DNA from: a virus
Strand: one strand, 5' to 3'
IMG/VR virus record: IMGVR_UViG_3300050821_010673
Span: 1 to 64,000 of that record
Length of the DNA stretch: 64,000 bases
In this document: one piece after another, positions 40,283-47,441 of the stretch
How positions within the stretch are numbered: the stretch's first letter is position 1
How the letters are laid out: every line of letters begins with the position of its first letter
Notes under the pieces: generated by a model
The model's database searches: none
What the model was told of the DNA's origin: nothing
The model's input: only the letters and a program-made list of their open reading frames with translations
Program-made: the position numbers and the translations under genes

Positions 40283-40510
40283 TTGAATTCAGAGAAGCTA
40301 CCTGAGACCGATCTCCACGCGGTCACGAGAGTCGGCATCTTTGACGTCCAGGTCTGCTCACTCGCTAGCGAGGAGGATGCGCTGGCCTGGGTCCGCAGCG
40401 CTTTCCCGTCCGGGACGAAGGCTAACTGGATGAAGTCCGACGACGACCGTCACAAGCCGATCGCCTGCGCCAACTGGGGCGGTCGGACGCACTACGTATT
40501 TGTTTCCTAG
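40283..40510 (+). CDS. hypothetical protein, TTG start (75 aa)
   Basis: TTG 40283 follows AGGAGG by five bases. Alpha/beta sequence without motif (TRVGIFDVQVCSLASEEDALAW). Unknown. Confidence 0.55.
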   Translation: MNSEKLPETDLHAVTRVGIFDVQVCSLASEEDALAWVRSAFPSGTKANWMKSDDDRHKPIACANWGGRTHYVFVS

Positions 40511-40526
40511 AGGAAGGAGGAGCGCG

Positions 40527-40844
40527 ATGCGATCGAAGGACGTCAATCCCGAGAAGTTCCCGCACCTGTACGCAGCCCTGCGGCGCGCCGAGGTGCGGTA
40601 CATCGACAACGGCTGGGCCAGGGTCGCCGAGCTGCGCCGATCGGGCCAGGACGACTCGGCCGGTCGGCTCGCCCGGAAGCTCCTGGGCGTCCAGGGTCCG
40701 CCGATGTCCGAGGAGACCAAGGAGAAGCTGCGCCGGTACAACGAGGATCACAAGGAGGAGATCCGGGAGCGCAAGCAGCAGGAGCGCGAGGTCCGGCAGC
40801 GGACGCTGGCGATCCTGACGACGGGAAGGAGGATCCGCCGGTGA
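40527..40844 (+). CDS. basic helical protein (105 aa)
   Basis: Long charged C-terminal helix (KEEIRERKQQEREVRQRTL) after a helical N-terminus; probably a coiled coil or nucleic-acid binder. AAGGAGG upstream. Confidence 0.65.
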   Translation: MRSKDVNPEKFPHLYAALRRAEVRYIDNGWARVAELRRSGQDDSAGRLARKLLGVQGPPMSEETKEKLRRYNEDHKEEIRERKQQEREVRQRTLAILTTGRRIRR

Positions 40845-40981
40845 TCGAGACGAAGTACAAGTGGACGGTCTACCTTGCTGGAGATCTCCTGGACATCATG
40901 ACGGACAAGGAGGTGGAGTATCTCGTCTGCACCTGGAAAATTCATCGTATCGATACGGAGCGCGGTGTCATCGAGTTTTGA
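40841..40981 (+). CDS. hypothetical protein (46 aa)
   Basis: GTGA overlap with the preceding gene and AGGAGG upstream. Beta-type sequence (YKWTVYLAGDLLDIM). Unknown. Confidence 0.55.
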   Translation: MIETKYKWTVYLAGDLLDIMTDKEVEYLVCTWKIHRIDTERGVIEF

Positions 40982-40995
40982 GGAAGGAGGAACCC

Positions 40996-41091
40996 ATGCA
41001 TCACTTTCACGGTAACGCGGGACTGTTTCTGCTCGGCGTCCTTGTTCTGGTCGTCGCGGTCCTGCTCTCGATGAGAAGGGAGGAGATGTAG
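40996..41091 (+). CDS. tiny membrane protein (31 aa)
   Basis: MHHFHGNAGLFLLGVLVLVV plus a basic end: one membrane span. AAGGAGG nine bases upstream makes translation likely. Confidence 0.5.
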   Translation: MHHFHGNAGLFLLGVLVLVVAVLLSMRREEM

Positions 41092-41093
41092 GC

Positions 41094-41417
41094 ATGGTCA
41101 CTCAGGTAAGGATCGCGGCCGAGCTCGGGCTGGACGTCTCGACCGTCAACAAGATCATCAATAGAGTCGAAGGCCCGGTCTTCCTGGATAAGACCATCAA
41201 GGCGGTCTTCCAGAAGGCCCGGGAGCTCGGCTATCAGCCCAGCAGCGCCTCGAAGGGTATTATGAGGCGGACTCTGGAGGAGCTATTTCCGAGAGAGGAC
41301 GACAACGTCACCCTGGCGATCATTCGTGGGGTCGACCACCACGAGGTCGTCCGCATCAAGAAGATGGTCTACAAGGACTATTCTCCTAAGGAGGGGAGGC
41401 CCCTTCCGAAGGCGTAA
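41094..41417 (+). CDS. LacI-type HTH DNA-binding protein lacking a ligand domain (107 aa)
   Basis: VRIAAELGLDVSTVNKIINR then FQKARELGYQPSS is the LacI family headpiece (HTH plus hinge helix). The remaining 55 residues are too short for a sugar-binding domain. It is a plausible viral repressor acting at one of the palindromic elements in the window. Confidence 0.75.
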   Translation: MVTQVRIAAELGLDVSTVNKIINRVEGPVFLDKTIKAVFQKARELGYQPSSASKGIMRRTLEELFPREDDNVTLAIIRGVDHHEVVRIKKMVYKDYSPKEGRPLPKA

Positions 41418-41429
41418 CCCCTCTCTATC

Positions 41430-41486
41430 TGGGCCGGAGCACTTGTGCTCCGGCCCATCTTGCGGGCGCTCCTGTGTGGAGCGTCC
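41430..41486 (+). terminator. tandem terminator hairpins
   Basis: A 13-bp perfect stem with a 2-base loop (41430-41457) is followed by GGGCGCTCC/GGAGCGTCC (41464-41486). They end the LacI-like gene's transcript. Confidence 0.7.
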
Positions 41487-41491
41487 ACAAG

Positions 41492-41698
41492 ATGGTAACT
41501 TGTCGCGTCTGCCGTCAGCGTCCGGACTTCGTCGCGATCCGCCAGACCAGGATCCGCGCCCGGATCTACGGGATCGTCCCGTACGGGCTATGCTTCTGTG
41601 GAATGGAAGTCCTGCCTGAGCGGAACGACCGGAACTACCGGAAACGCTGGAAACGGACCTTATGGAGGCTCGTATTCCGTGCCGGTAACCAGGGGTAA
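41492..41698 (+). CDS. small zinc-binding protein (68 aa)
   Basis: CRVCRQRPDF and LCFCGMEV form the zinc knuckles of a basic protein. Its C-terminus reads through the 19-base dispersed repeat in a different frame. Confidence 0.5.
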   Translation: MVTCRVCRQRPDFVAIRQTRIRARIYGIVPYGLCFCGMEVLPERNDRNYRKRWKRTLWRLVFRAGNQG

Positions 41699-41700
41699 TC
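41675..41700 (+). repeat. dispersed repeat, copy 2
   Basis: CCGGTAACCAGGGGTAATC (41682-41700) again, just upstream of an HNH gene. Confidence 0.6.
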
Positions 41701-41711
41701 TTGAGGTTTTC

Positions 41712-42206
41712 ATGCCCGAAAAGACCCGGTTAGGCCTGTTCCTAGACAAGATCTGGATCGGTCCGCTGACCGGCTGCTGGTACTGGACCGGCGCGATCCG
41801 TCGCTGGTCGAAGGAGCCGTGGGACGGCGGCTACGGGGCGTTCTGGGACGGAGAGCGGGTCGTCCGGGCGCACGTCTGGTTCTACCGGCAGCTGATCGGT
41901 GAGATTCCGCCAGGGAACGTACTGCTCCACGAGTGCGACAACAGGAGATGTGTCAACGTCGTCAAGCACATCCGCCCCGGGACGCAGCTCCAAAACGTCC
42001 GGGACATGATCGCCAAGGGAAGATCGATTCAGCAGCGTCGAAAGGCTACAATTCTACAGGGAGGATCCATTGCCGAATCCACGACTCCGGAAGGGTCATC
42101 CAAATCCGTACGGTCCGACGGGCTTGTCCAGGTCGGTCCTCCTGCAGCTCGAGAATGGGCCAGTCACGATCAACCAGATCCTGGAGACGCTCGGCCCTCG
42201 GTCTGA
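41712..42206 (+). CDS. HNH_3 homing endonuclease (164 aa)
   Basis: GCWYWTGAIR, GYGAFWDGERVVRAHVWFYR, VLLHECDNRRCVNVVKHI and GTQLQNVRDM are typical of HNH_3 enzymes (His54, His73, Asn77). TTGAGG precedes ATG 41712. The last 45 residues are encoded within the next gene, so the functional domain ends near residue 110. Confidence 0.8.
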   Translation: MPEKTRLGLFLDKIWIGPLTGCWYWTGAIRRWSKEPWDGGYGAFWDGERVVRAHVWFYRQLIGEIPPGNVLLHECDNRRCVNVVKHIRPGTQLQNVRDMIAKGRSIQQRRKATILQGGSIAESTTPEGSSKSVRSDGLVQVGPPAAREWASHDQPDPGDARPSV

Positions 42207-42423
42207 CGGCGTCAATCGAGGGACGGTCTATACGATCCTGGCCCGGGCCGCCCAGAACGGTCTCGTCGCCTGCAACAAGACCGATGCCAACGCGAAGAGG
42301 CCGTACTTCTTCGAGCTGACGGACGGCGGTCGGCGCCGGGTGAAGTGGATCCGCGGGCGCGCCCGGAAGAAGGTCCACGAGGAACGCCGGGCTGTTGCGA
42401 ACCCGAAGGCCGAGGAGGAGTGA
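42070..42423 (+). CDS. PadR-like winged-helix regulator (117 aa)
   Basis: ILETLGPRSDGVNRGTVYTILARAAQNGLV followed by FFELTDGGRRRVKWI fits a winged-helix PadR/MarR-like DNA-binding domain. TTG 42070 follows GGGAGG; the overlap with the HNH ORF is 137 bases. Basic C-terminus. Confidence 0.65.
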   Translation: MPNPRLRKGHPNPYGPTGLSRSVLLQLENGPVTINQILETLGPRSDGVNRGTVYTILARAAQNGLVACNKTDANAKRPYFFELTDGGRRRVKWIRGRARKKVHEERRAVANPKAEEE

Positions 42424-43571
42424 TGGGTAAGCTCGACGTCTCCATGAAGAAGTGGGAGAAGAATCCCGCCATGCTCCGGATCATCCGGATGCTCGAGGAC
42501 GCCTTCAACTCGATCGGCGAGAAGATCCGCACGGACCTCCTGAAGGCCTACCGTGCGCACGCGAAGGAGTCGTACGACGAGTTCGTGAAGGCCATGAAAA
42601 CCAGCGTCGGAGAGATTACTCCAAGAGGTGAGCGCTTCCCGAAATTCAAGAACTGGCACGACTATGTTGCGATCGACACGAAGAGGGCCCAGCAGGCCGG
42701 TATCTACACCAGCTACGTCTCCACCTGGATGCAGGTGAAACAGCTGTATGCCTTCGTCTCCGTGGACTACAGTAAGGCCGAGGAGCAGGCGAACTACTCG
42801 TACGAGCGCGCCCGGGACTCCTTCGTCTACAAGAACATCGGCAAGCTGGCGAACGTCCTCGGTGCCCGTCAGGACCTGAAGAACGCCGTCATCAGGTTCG
42901 ACTGGAGAGGAAACTACTTCAAGGGGAACATCCAGGTCTACCTGGAAGGCGCCTACTTCCGAGGCGACGTCGACATCAAGTACGTGATCCGCCGGATCCC
43001 GAACGTCACGCCGTACTTCCAGTACCCTCTCGTATTCGTCGAGGCGGACGTCAACGGCACGCACTACCCTCGTCCGTCCGAGGAAGAGCTCCGGATCCTC
43101 CTCGGCGCCACGAAGAGCGCCGCCGAGGAGAAGCGGGAGCTCGCCGCTGCGGCCGGGATCTGCCCGATGAGCGGACAGTCCGTCCCGGATTCGCTCCTGA
43201 AGGGACTGTACAACAGGATGGCTGTCTACGTCCGGTGTCCCGGCTGCGGAGCCGTCGCCAGTGTCGTCAAGGACACCTGGAAGTTCCGGAGCCACAAGAC
43301 GCCGGGCGCCGAACGGGCCGGAGCTGCAGCGAAGCTCGAGACGGCGGGCTACTGCCCGAAGAGCCGCGAGAAGGTGTCTCCGGCGACGATCGCTACGATC
43401 GGTCCAGTTTCAGGATACAGCGATCCGAAGGTCGTCTGCGAGGGCTGCGGGCAGATGACCCGGCTCGACGCCAAGAGGGAATGGATCTTTGAAGGCGTCA
43501 AGGAAGGTGAGCACGCGACGAAAGCTCGCGTGACGTCGGCCGTGTATTACAAGCATAAGCTGGCACACTAG
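42423..43571 (+). CDS. large hypothetical protein with two zinc-knuckle modules (382 aa)
   Basis: Residues 1-240 are alpha/beta with a long charged N-terminal helix; the C-terminal third holds a duplicated module, CPMSGQSVPDSLLKG...CPGCGAVAS and CPKSREKVSPATI...CEGCGQMTR. The duplicated motif suggests two zinc-binding repeats. ATGA overlap with the regulator gene. Function unknown. Confidence 0.75.
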   Translation: MGKLDVSMKKWEKNPAMLRIIRMLEDAFNSIGEKIRTDLLKAYRAHAKESYDEFVKAMKTSVGEITPRGERFPKFKNWHDYVAIDTKRAQQAGIYTSYVSTWMQVKQLYAFVSVDYSKAEEQANYSYERARDSFVYKNIGKLANVLGARQDLKNAVIRFDWRGNYFKGNIQVYLEGAYFRGDVDIKYVIRRIPNVTPYFQYPLVFVEADVNGTHYPRPSEEELRILLGATKSAAEEKRELAAAAGICPMSGQSVPDSLLKGLYNRMAVYVRCPGCGAVASVVKDTWKFRSHKTPGAERAGAAAKLETAGYCPKSREKVSPATIATIGPVSGYSDPKVVCEGCGQMTRLDAKREWIFEGVKEGEHATKARVTSAVYYKHKLAH

Positions 43572-43585
43572 CTAAATAGAGTGCC
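43562..43585 (+). repeat. junction hairpin GGCAC-N14-GTGCC, last copy
   Basis: Arms 43562-43566 and 43581-43585; the TAG of the previous gene is in the loop. Confidence 0.55.
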
Positions 43586-43592
43586 GTAGGCG

Positions 43593-43618
43593 TATAATCG
43601 TACAACGGGAAGATTATA
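43593..43618 (+). repeat. junction hairpin TATAATC-N12-GATTATA
   Basis: A perfect 7-bp inverted repeat with a 12-base loop; its left arm also reads as a TATAAT -10 element. It is the first of the second hairpin family. Confidence 0.55.
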
Positions 43619-43637
43619 GAGCGACATCGGAGGTAAT

Positions 43638-44096
43638 ATGGATCCATTGTTAGTCGGTGGAGGGGCGCTACTGGCGTACCTCTTTCTCTCCAAGAAGAGT
43701 GATCCTGTAGCCAGCCTCACCGATCAAGCGATGGCAATTGCTCAGCAAAACATCGACAGTGGAGTTCCAGTCTCTCAGGCGATCAATCATGCGGCAGCCT
43801 CTGTTGTAGCTGTATCCCAGAATCAACCCCCACCCCCATCCCCACTGCAATACTCATCTATTTCCACTCCAACGGCCCCAAGTGGCCCGATCATCAGCCT
43901 CAACGACCCGCGCATCAGCGCGGCGATAGCGAATAAAGACGCTATGTTTGGGGCGGAGATCAGCGCGGTCGGAATGCCAATCGACGTCCGGAACGCGCTC
44001 GTCTCTCAAGGCTGGACGTGGACCGGCTCTGTCTTTAATCCAGGCGGCCTGTACCCCCCTGGTACGGACCCATCGAAGATAATTATCGCTGCCTAG
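43638..44096 (+). CDS. membrane-anchored, probable virion protein (152 aa)
   Basis: N-terminal membrane segment (LLVGGGALLAYLFLSKK), then a short helical GVPVSQAINHAAASVV module also seen in late virion proteins, a Pro-rich linker and a small globular C-terminus (VRNALVSQGWTWTGSVFNP). GGAGG before ATG. AT-richer than average. Confidence 0.6.
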   Translation: MDPLLVGGGALLAYLFLSKKSDPVASLTDQAMAIAQQNIDSGVPVSQAINHAAASVVAVSQNQPPPPSPLQYSSISTPTAPSGPIISLNDPRISAAIANKDAMFGAEISAVGMPIDVRNALVSQGWTWTGSVFNPGGLYPPGTDPSKIIIAA

Positions 44097-44123
44097 GTAA
44101 TCGAAGATAAATTGGTGATCACG

Positions 44124-44360
44124 ATGAATCTACTGACAAGTAGTGGGCGGATCCCAAAGAAGAAGTGGTTTGTCATGCGGCGCTCCGACTGGAGGGTTAT
44201 CTCTCGCCATCAGTTTAAAAGCGCGGCCTTAGATAAGGCTCTCCTGGTAGCGTCGAAAACCGGACAGAAGTATGCACTTTGCGTGATCGCAATGCATGGT
44301 GGAGAGCCGGTCCTGGTTGAGACCGATTTTATTGGTCCAGAAAACTTTTCTCGTAGGTAA
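44124..44360 (+). CDS. hypothetical basic protein (78 aa)
   Basis: Lys/Arg-rich first half, beta-type second half (KYALCVIAMHGGEPVLVETD). ATG 44124 chosen; TTG 44112 is another candidate. Its TAA lies in the left arm of the next hairpin. Confidence 0.55.
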   Translation: MNLLTSSGRIPKKKWFVMRRSDWRVISRHQFKSAALDKALLVASKTGQKYALCVIAMHGGEPVLVETDFIGPENFSRR

Positions 44361-44379
44361 TCTTAGTGGAAGAAGATTA
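44358..44379 (+). repeat. junction hairpin TAATC-N12-GATTA
   Basis: Arms 44358-44362 and 44375-44379, stop codon in the left arm, next ATG four bases after the right arm. Confidence 0.5.
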
Positions 44380-44382
44380 TAA

Positions 44383-44520
44383 ATGCCTTGTAGAGCTTGC
44401 GGAAAGAGTTCAGAGGTCGGCCGTTGCCGGTATCAGTGGGAGGGGATCGGCCGATTCGCTGCATACCTATTCTTGGAGTGGGGACCTCCCGCGTGGCCGT
44501 GGCGTTGGTGGATGAACTGA
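44383..44520 (+). CDS. small Trp/Cys-rich protein (45 aa)
   Basis: MPCRACGKSSEVGRC then a Trp-rich end (PPAWPWRWWMN). Starts directly after a junction hairpin. Unknown. Confidence 0.5.
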   Translation: MPCRACGKSSEVGRCRYQWEGIGRFAAYLFLEWGPPAWPWRWWMN

Positions 44521-44522
44521 CC

Positions 44523-44858
44523 ATGGAAATCACTGTGGATGCCCAGATCTATGCGGATTCGTTCCGTCATCTGATGAGACTCAGAGATAAGACGGCGAAG
44601 GGAGCGTGGAAGGTCCGTGGCATTCGCGATCCACATGGAGAGAGGTTTCGTAGGGCGGCAGAGAAAATATACGGTGACATGGTCGGTGAGGATCCGTGGA
44701 GATTCTTCGAGGAGATGACGGAAAGCCTTGCCTACAAGTTCTCGAATGCCTCTGGACTTGATTACGAACACGCCGCTCGCGCCCTGGTAAACTACAGCAG
44801 CGATCCTCGCCCTGGTCTTACCCCGCTTCTACGGGCAATCGAAAGAGAGGCAGAATGA
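44523..44858 (+). CDS. hypothetical helical protein (111 aa)
   Basis: ATG 44523 two bases after the previous stop. Helical with a conserved-looking FFEEMTESLAYKF segment. ATGA overlap with the next gene. Unknown. Confidence 0.6.
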   Translation: MEITVDAQIYADSFRHLMRLRDKTAKGAWKVRGIRDPHGERFRRAAEKIYGDMVGEDPWRFFEEMTESLAYKFSNASGLDYEHAARALVNYSSDPRPGLTPLLRAIEREAE

Positions 44859-45259
44859 ACGTCGCAGACCTAAAACCAGGGATGTACAAGGTCACTAAGG
44901 ATGTCGTCAATCCGAAGTCAGACCGCCGGAGGTCCAGCAGGAACTTCTCAATGTTGCCTAAGTGGGAGAAGGGTCTCAGGGTTTGCGTTCAAATTGAGGA
45001 GTCAGAAAACAGGCTCCATCCGAACCGCGCAACCATCTTTCGCGCTAGCGGCTATTCATTCTACGGAGTGACCGGCCGCGAAAATGGTGAACTTAACCAC
45101 TCCGGCTTCGATGCCCTAGTCGCTGCGCTTCAACCTGTCGAGTGGACCGATGAGGAGTGGGTCCATGTTCACGTCAGCAACGGAGACCATGTCCTCGTGA
45201 GACTTTTGGAGTCCGGAAAAATCACCAGGGAGGACATCAAGAGGACGCTCCATAGGTAA
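44855..45259 (+). CDS. hypothetical protein (134 aa)
   Basis: Beta-rich N-terminal region (MYKVTKDVVNPKSDRR), then EWVHVHVSNGDHVLVRLLE and a DIKRTLHR end. No family recognised. Confidence 0.6.
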   Translation: MNVADLKPGMYKVTKDVVNPKSDRRRSSRNFSMLPKWEKGLRVCVQIEESENRLHPNRATIFRASGYSFYGVTGRENGELNHSGFDALVAALQPVEWTDEEWVHVHVSNGDHVLVRLLESGKITREDIKRTLHR

Positions 45260-45278
45260 TCTTCTCGGCATACGATTA
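45257..45278 (+). repeat. junction hairpin TAATC-N12-GATTA
   Basis: Arms 45257-45261 and 45274-45278; the TAA of the upstream gene is the first three bases of the left arm. Confidence 0.5.
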
Positions 45279-45282
45279 TAAA

Positions 45283-45633
45283 ATGAAAAACTGCTGTGCC
45301 TGTGGACGGAAGATCCAGGATACACCAATCGACACCTGGGGTCAGTGGTGCGTTCCATGTCAAACGCGGATCAAGCTGGAGACGCCATGGTATTCTCCGG
45401 GAATGAGACAGGCCGAGCAGATGAAGGCCGAGGCTGACTGGAAATTAAAGCATGGTCCTAAACCTATAATCGGAGTTGCTAAGTGCCCGTTCTGCGGAGG
45501 AGACGCAAAGCTCGCGACCGCAGAGCTTGGTCCATATCTGATCGAGTGTCGATGTGGCGCCACTGGAGCCCGGTCTAATACTCCAGAGGGAGCTGCGCTG
45601 ATGTGGAATGGTAGAGTCGGCTCACCTACGTAA
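45283..45633 (+). CDS. Lar-like zinc protein (116 aa)
   Basis: N-terminal CCACGRKIQ / CVPCQTR pair and a C-terminal CPFCGGDAKLATAE...CRCGATGARSNTPEGAALMW domain typical of Lar/restriction-alleviation-like phage proteins. Role as anti-restriction factor is a family association, not shown here. Confidence 0.7.
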   Translation: MKNCCACGRKIQDTPIDTWGQWCVPCQTRIKLETPWYSPGMRQAEQMKAEADWKLKHGPKPIIGVAKCPFCGGDAKLATAELGPYLIECRCGATGARSNTPEGAALMWNGRVGSPT

Positions 45634-45650
45634 TCTTCTTGGTGGAAGAT
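45631..45650 (+). repeat. junction hairpin ATCTTC/GAAGAT
   Basis: ATCTTC (45633-45638) and GAAGAT (45645-45650) are a perfect 6-bp stem; a shortened version of the same family, again with the stop codon TAA in the left flank. Confidence 0.5.
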
Positions 45651-45652
45651 AA

Positions 45653-45730
45653 ATGACCGACTTCGTTCACTCTCGGGACTGTAAGAACTTGCTGTGCCGC
45701 CTGATCTGGTGGCTCTGCGGTCGTAGTTAG
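45653..45730 (+). CDS. mini-protein (25 aa)
   Basis: ATG follows the hairpin; CKNLLCRLIWWLCGRS is amphipathic and Cys-bearing. No Shine-Dalgarno. Weak evidence for translation. Confidence 0.35.
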   Translation: MTDFVHSRDCKNLLCRLIWWLCGRS

Positions 45731-45740
45731 AGGAGGCTTT

Positions 45741-46028
45741 ATGGATGGCGTGACTCCGGTAACCGTGGTATTCACCCCGGAAGGCGTGACGGTCATCTCA
45801 ATCAAGGGCAGCACGACCTATAATAGGTTGATCCCATGGAAGGAGATGTACAAGCTCGGCCTCCGCGGCGAGAAGTTCACGGGCCCGGCCTTTACGAAGC
45901 AACTCGCGAAGAAGGTCGACGAGCTGGTCGCCTCCAACGTCAAGAACATGGACTCCAACAAGGAGTTTCTGAAGAGGATGCGTCGGACGAAGGTTCTGCT
46001 GCCGCCTCGCCCGGCGGCGGCTCCATAA
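45741..46028 (+). CDS. hypothetical protein (95 aa)
   Basis: Beta N-terminus (VTVVFTPEGVTVISIKG) and a helical, basic C-terminus. GAGGAGG upstream. Unknown function. Confidence 0.6.
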   Translation: MDGVTPVTVVFTPEGVTVISIKGSTTYNRLIPWKEMYKLGLRGEKFTGPAFTKQLAKKVDELVASNVKNMDSNKEFLKRMRRTKVLLPPRPAAAP

Positions 46029-46078
46029 GGGAAGTTACGCCGCTGGCCGGGCTGAGCTCCGGGTCGGTGCGTTTGTGT

Positions 46079-46106
46079 GGGGGATCGGGTTCCGAGCCCG
46101 TCCCCC
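46079..46106 (+). terminator. hairpin terminator
   Basis: GGGGGA-T-CGGG pairs with CCCG-TCCCCC around TTCCGAG. It could be mistaken for a tRNA arm but lacks the rest of a tRNA. Confidence 0.6.
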
Positions 46107-46136
46107 TGTAATCTTATTGGTGGAAAATAAATAAGC

Positions 46137-46751
46137 ATGACGAAGCCAACTGCCAACCGTCTTTATCCTTGGCAAAGAGAGGGCTACCTTAAACCTAAGG
46201 CCCAGCCTCTTTTCGACACGATCATCCTCCCGGCAAAGCAACCGCTTGGTAGGTATTATGCGTTTCGGAATCAAATGAAATTCGACGACGGGGTCTACAA
46301 GACGCCTGCGGATACGAACATGAGCCTCTGCGGACAGCTTGGAACTCCTCTCGAGTACGACTTCCGCTGGATGGAACTGCACTTCGAGCGGTACGAGAGG
46401 TCTGCAGCGAAGTTTGCGATGAGGTTCATTCGAGTTAGTTTTATATTTGGACACCAGACCGTGTGGCAAAGGATGTGCGGAGCTGCATGGCGCCCACTGA
46501 TCGACTGTCCGAAGAATCCGATCACCAACGAATCAGCCCAGGTCCAAGCGAAAGCTGTCGCTGATGAATTCCAGAAGAGAGGCGAGTTCTGGCCTCACTA
46601 CTGGACTCCGGTTGGAGATGTGTACTCCCCCAGAAGGATCGACTCGGTCGAAGCGTTCCAGGTAGAGGTCGACTTCTCTGAGCCTGTTCTTCTGAATGAC
46701 CCAATCCATCTGAAGGTCGTAATGCAGGACGTGATGTACAGTCCCCACTAG
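46137..46751 (+). CDS. beta-rich protein, possibly structural (204 aa)
   Basis: Beta-rich (TPLEYDFRWMELHFERY, FIRVSFIFGHQTVW, FQVEVDFSEPVLL) with a last strand pair like those of the two capsid-like proteins at 62-63.9 kb. Its stop adjoins the next junction hairpin. A capsid or vertex function is speculative. Confidence 0.5.
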   Translation: MTKPTANRLYPWQREGYLKPKAQPLFDTIILPAKQPLGRYYAFRNQMKFDDGVYKTPADTNMSLCGQLGTPLEYDFRWMELHFERYERSAAKFAMRFIRVSFIFGHQTVWQRMCGAAWRPLIDCPKNPITNESAQVQAKAVADEFQKRGEFWPHYWTPVGDVYSPRRIDSVEAFQVEVDFSEPVLLNDPIHLKVVMQDVMYSPH

Positions 46752-46752
46752 A

Positions 46753-46774
46753 TAATCTTCTCTGCGTACGATTA
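46753..46774 (+). repeat. junction hairpin TAATC-N12-GATTA
   Basis: Arms 46753-46757 and 46770-46774, two bases after a stop codon. Confidence 0.5.
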
Positions 46775-46815
46775 TAGTGGCACATAATCCACATTAGATG
46801 CATCTGGGAGGAGAC

Positions 46816-47415
46816 ATGCGCGTCGCTCTGGTCGTCCTGATGGCGCTCGCCTGCGCCGTTCCGTCCTGCCAGCGCCGGTCTCCGGTCCATGCTCCTCCAC
46901 CAATCACGGGGACGTCGACCGTGATCGGCGGTCCTCTCTTCGTCGGAGGGGCAACCGTCGACGACATGTACCCGAACGGGGATCTGATCTACGCGAAAAG
47001 GAGCCTGCCGGACCAGCTCCTCGTGACCATAAACAATCCGTACAGCGGGCCGATGCCGTCCGGAAGCGGCTTTGTCTGCGTGGCGGACACGAAGAACACG
47101 GGAGGCCTCTGTGTTCAGAACTCGAACTGGCCTCCTGGCGTCGATGGGACATGGCCGAACGAATGCACTCTGATCGGCTTCGGGATGCCGGTCGCGATCC
47201 TGACGCAGGGCGACAGGGACATCTACGTCCGGCCGAACGAGATCGAGATCGCCCACTTCCAGTACACCGGTGGGGTCCGGAAGATGTCCTTCAACGGGAA
47301 CACGACGGTTCCCAGACCGGTAGTGACCGGGTCCCGATCGACCGGGGCGGCCCTGGCGTCCCTGCTCTCGGCGCTTGACCAGCTCGGGCTGATCACGGAC
47401 AATAGCACGCCGTAG
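46816..47415 (+). CDS. lipoprotein with fibre-like C-terminus (199 aa)
   Basis: MRVALVVLMALACAVPSC carries a lipobox (AVPSC), so it is probably an anchored lipoprotein. The rest is beta-rich; the last 25 residues (TGSRSTGAALASLLSALDQ...) look like the ends of small phage structural proteins as I recall them. GGGAGGAG favours ATG 46816 over ATG 46798. Confidence 0.65.
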   Translation: MRVALVVLMALACAVPSCQRRSPVHAPPPITGTSTVIGGPLFVGGATVDDMYPNGDLIYAKRSLPDQLLVTINNPYSGPMPSGSGFVCVADTKNTGGLCVQNSNWPPGVDGTWPNECTLIGFGMPVAILTQGDRDIYVRPNEIEIAHFQYTGGVRKMSFNGNTTVPRPVVTGSRSTGAALASLLSALDQLGLITDNSTP

Positions 47416-47441
47416 AGCAGGAGGGAATCAATGGTCGACCG

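Noticed and set aside
46079-46106. tRNA T-arm-like sequence (GGGTTCCGAGCCCG)
   Set aside because: It folds as one continuous hairpin; there is no acceptor, D or anticodon arm around it, and the loop does not fit the TTCRA consensus.
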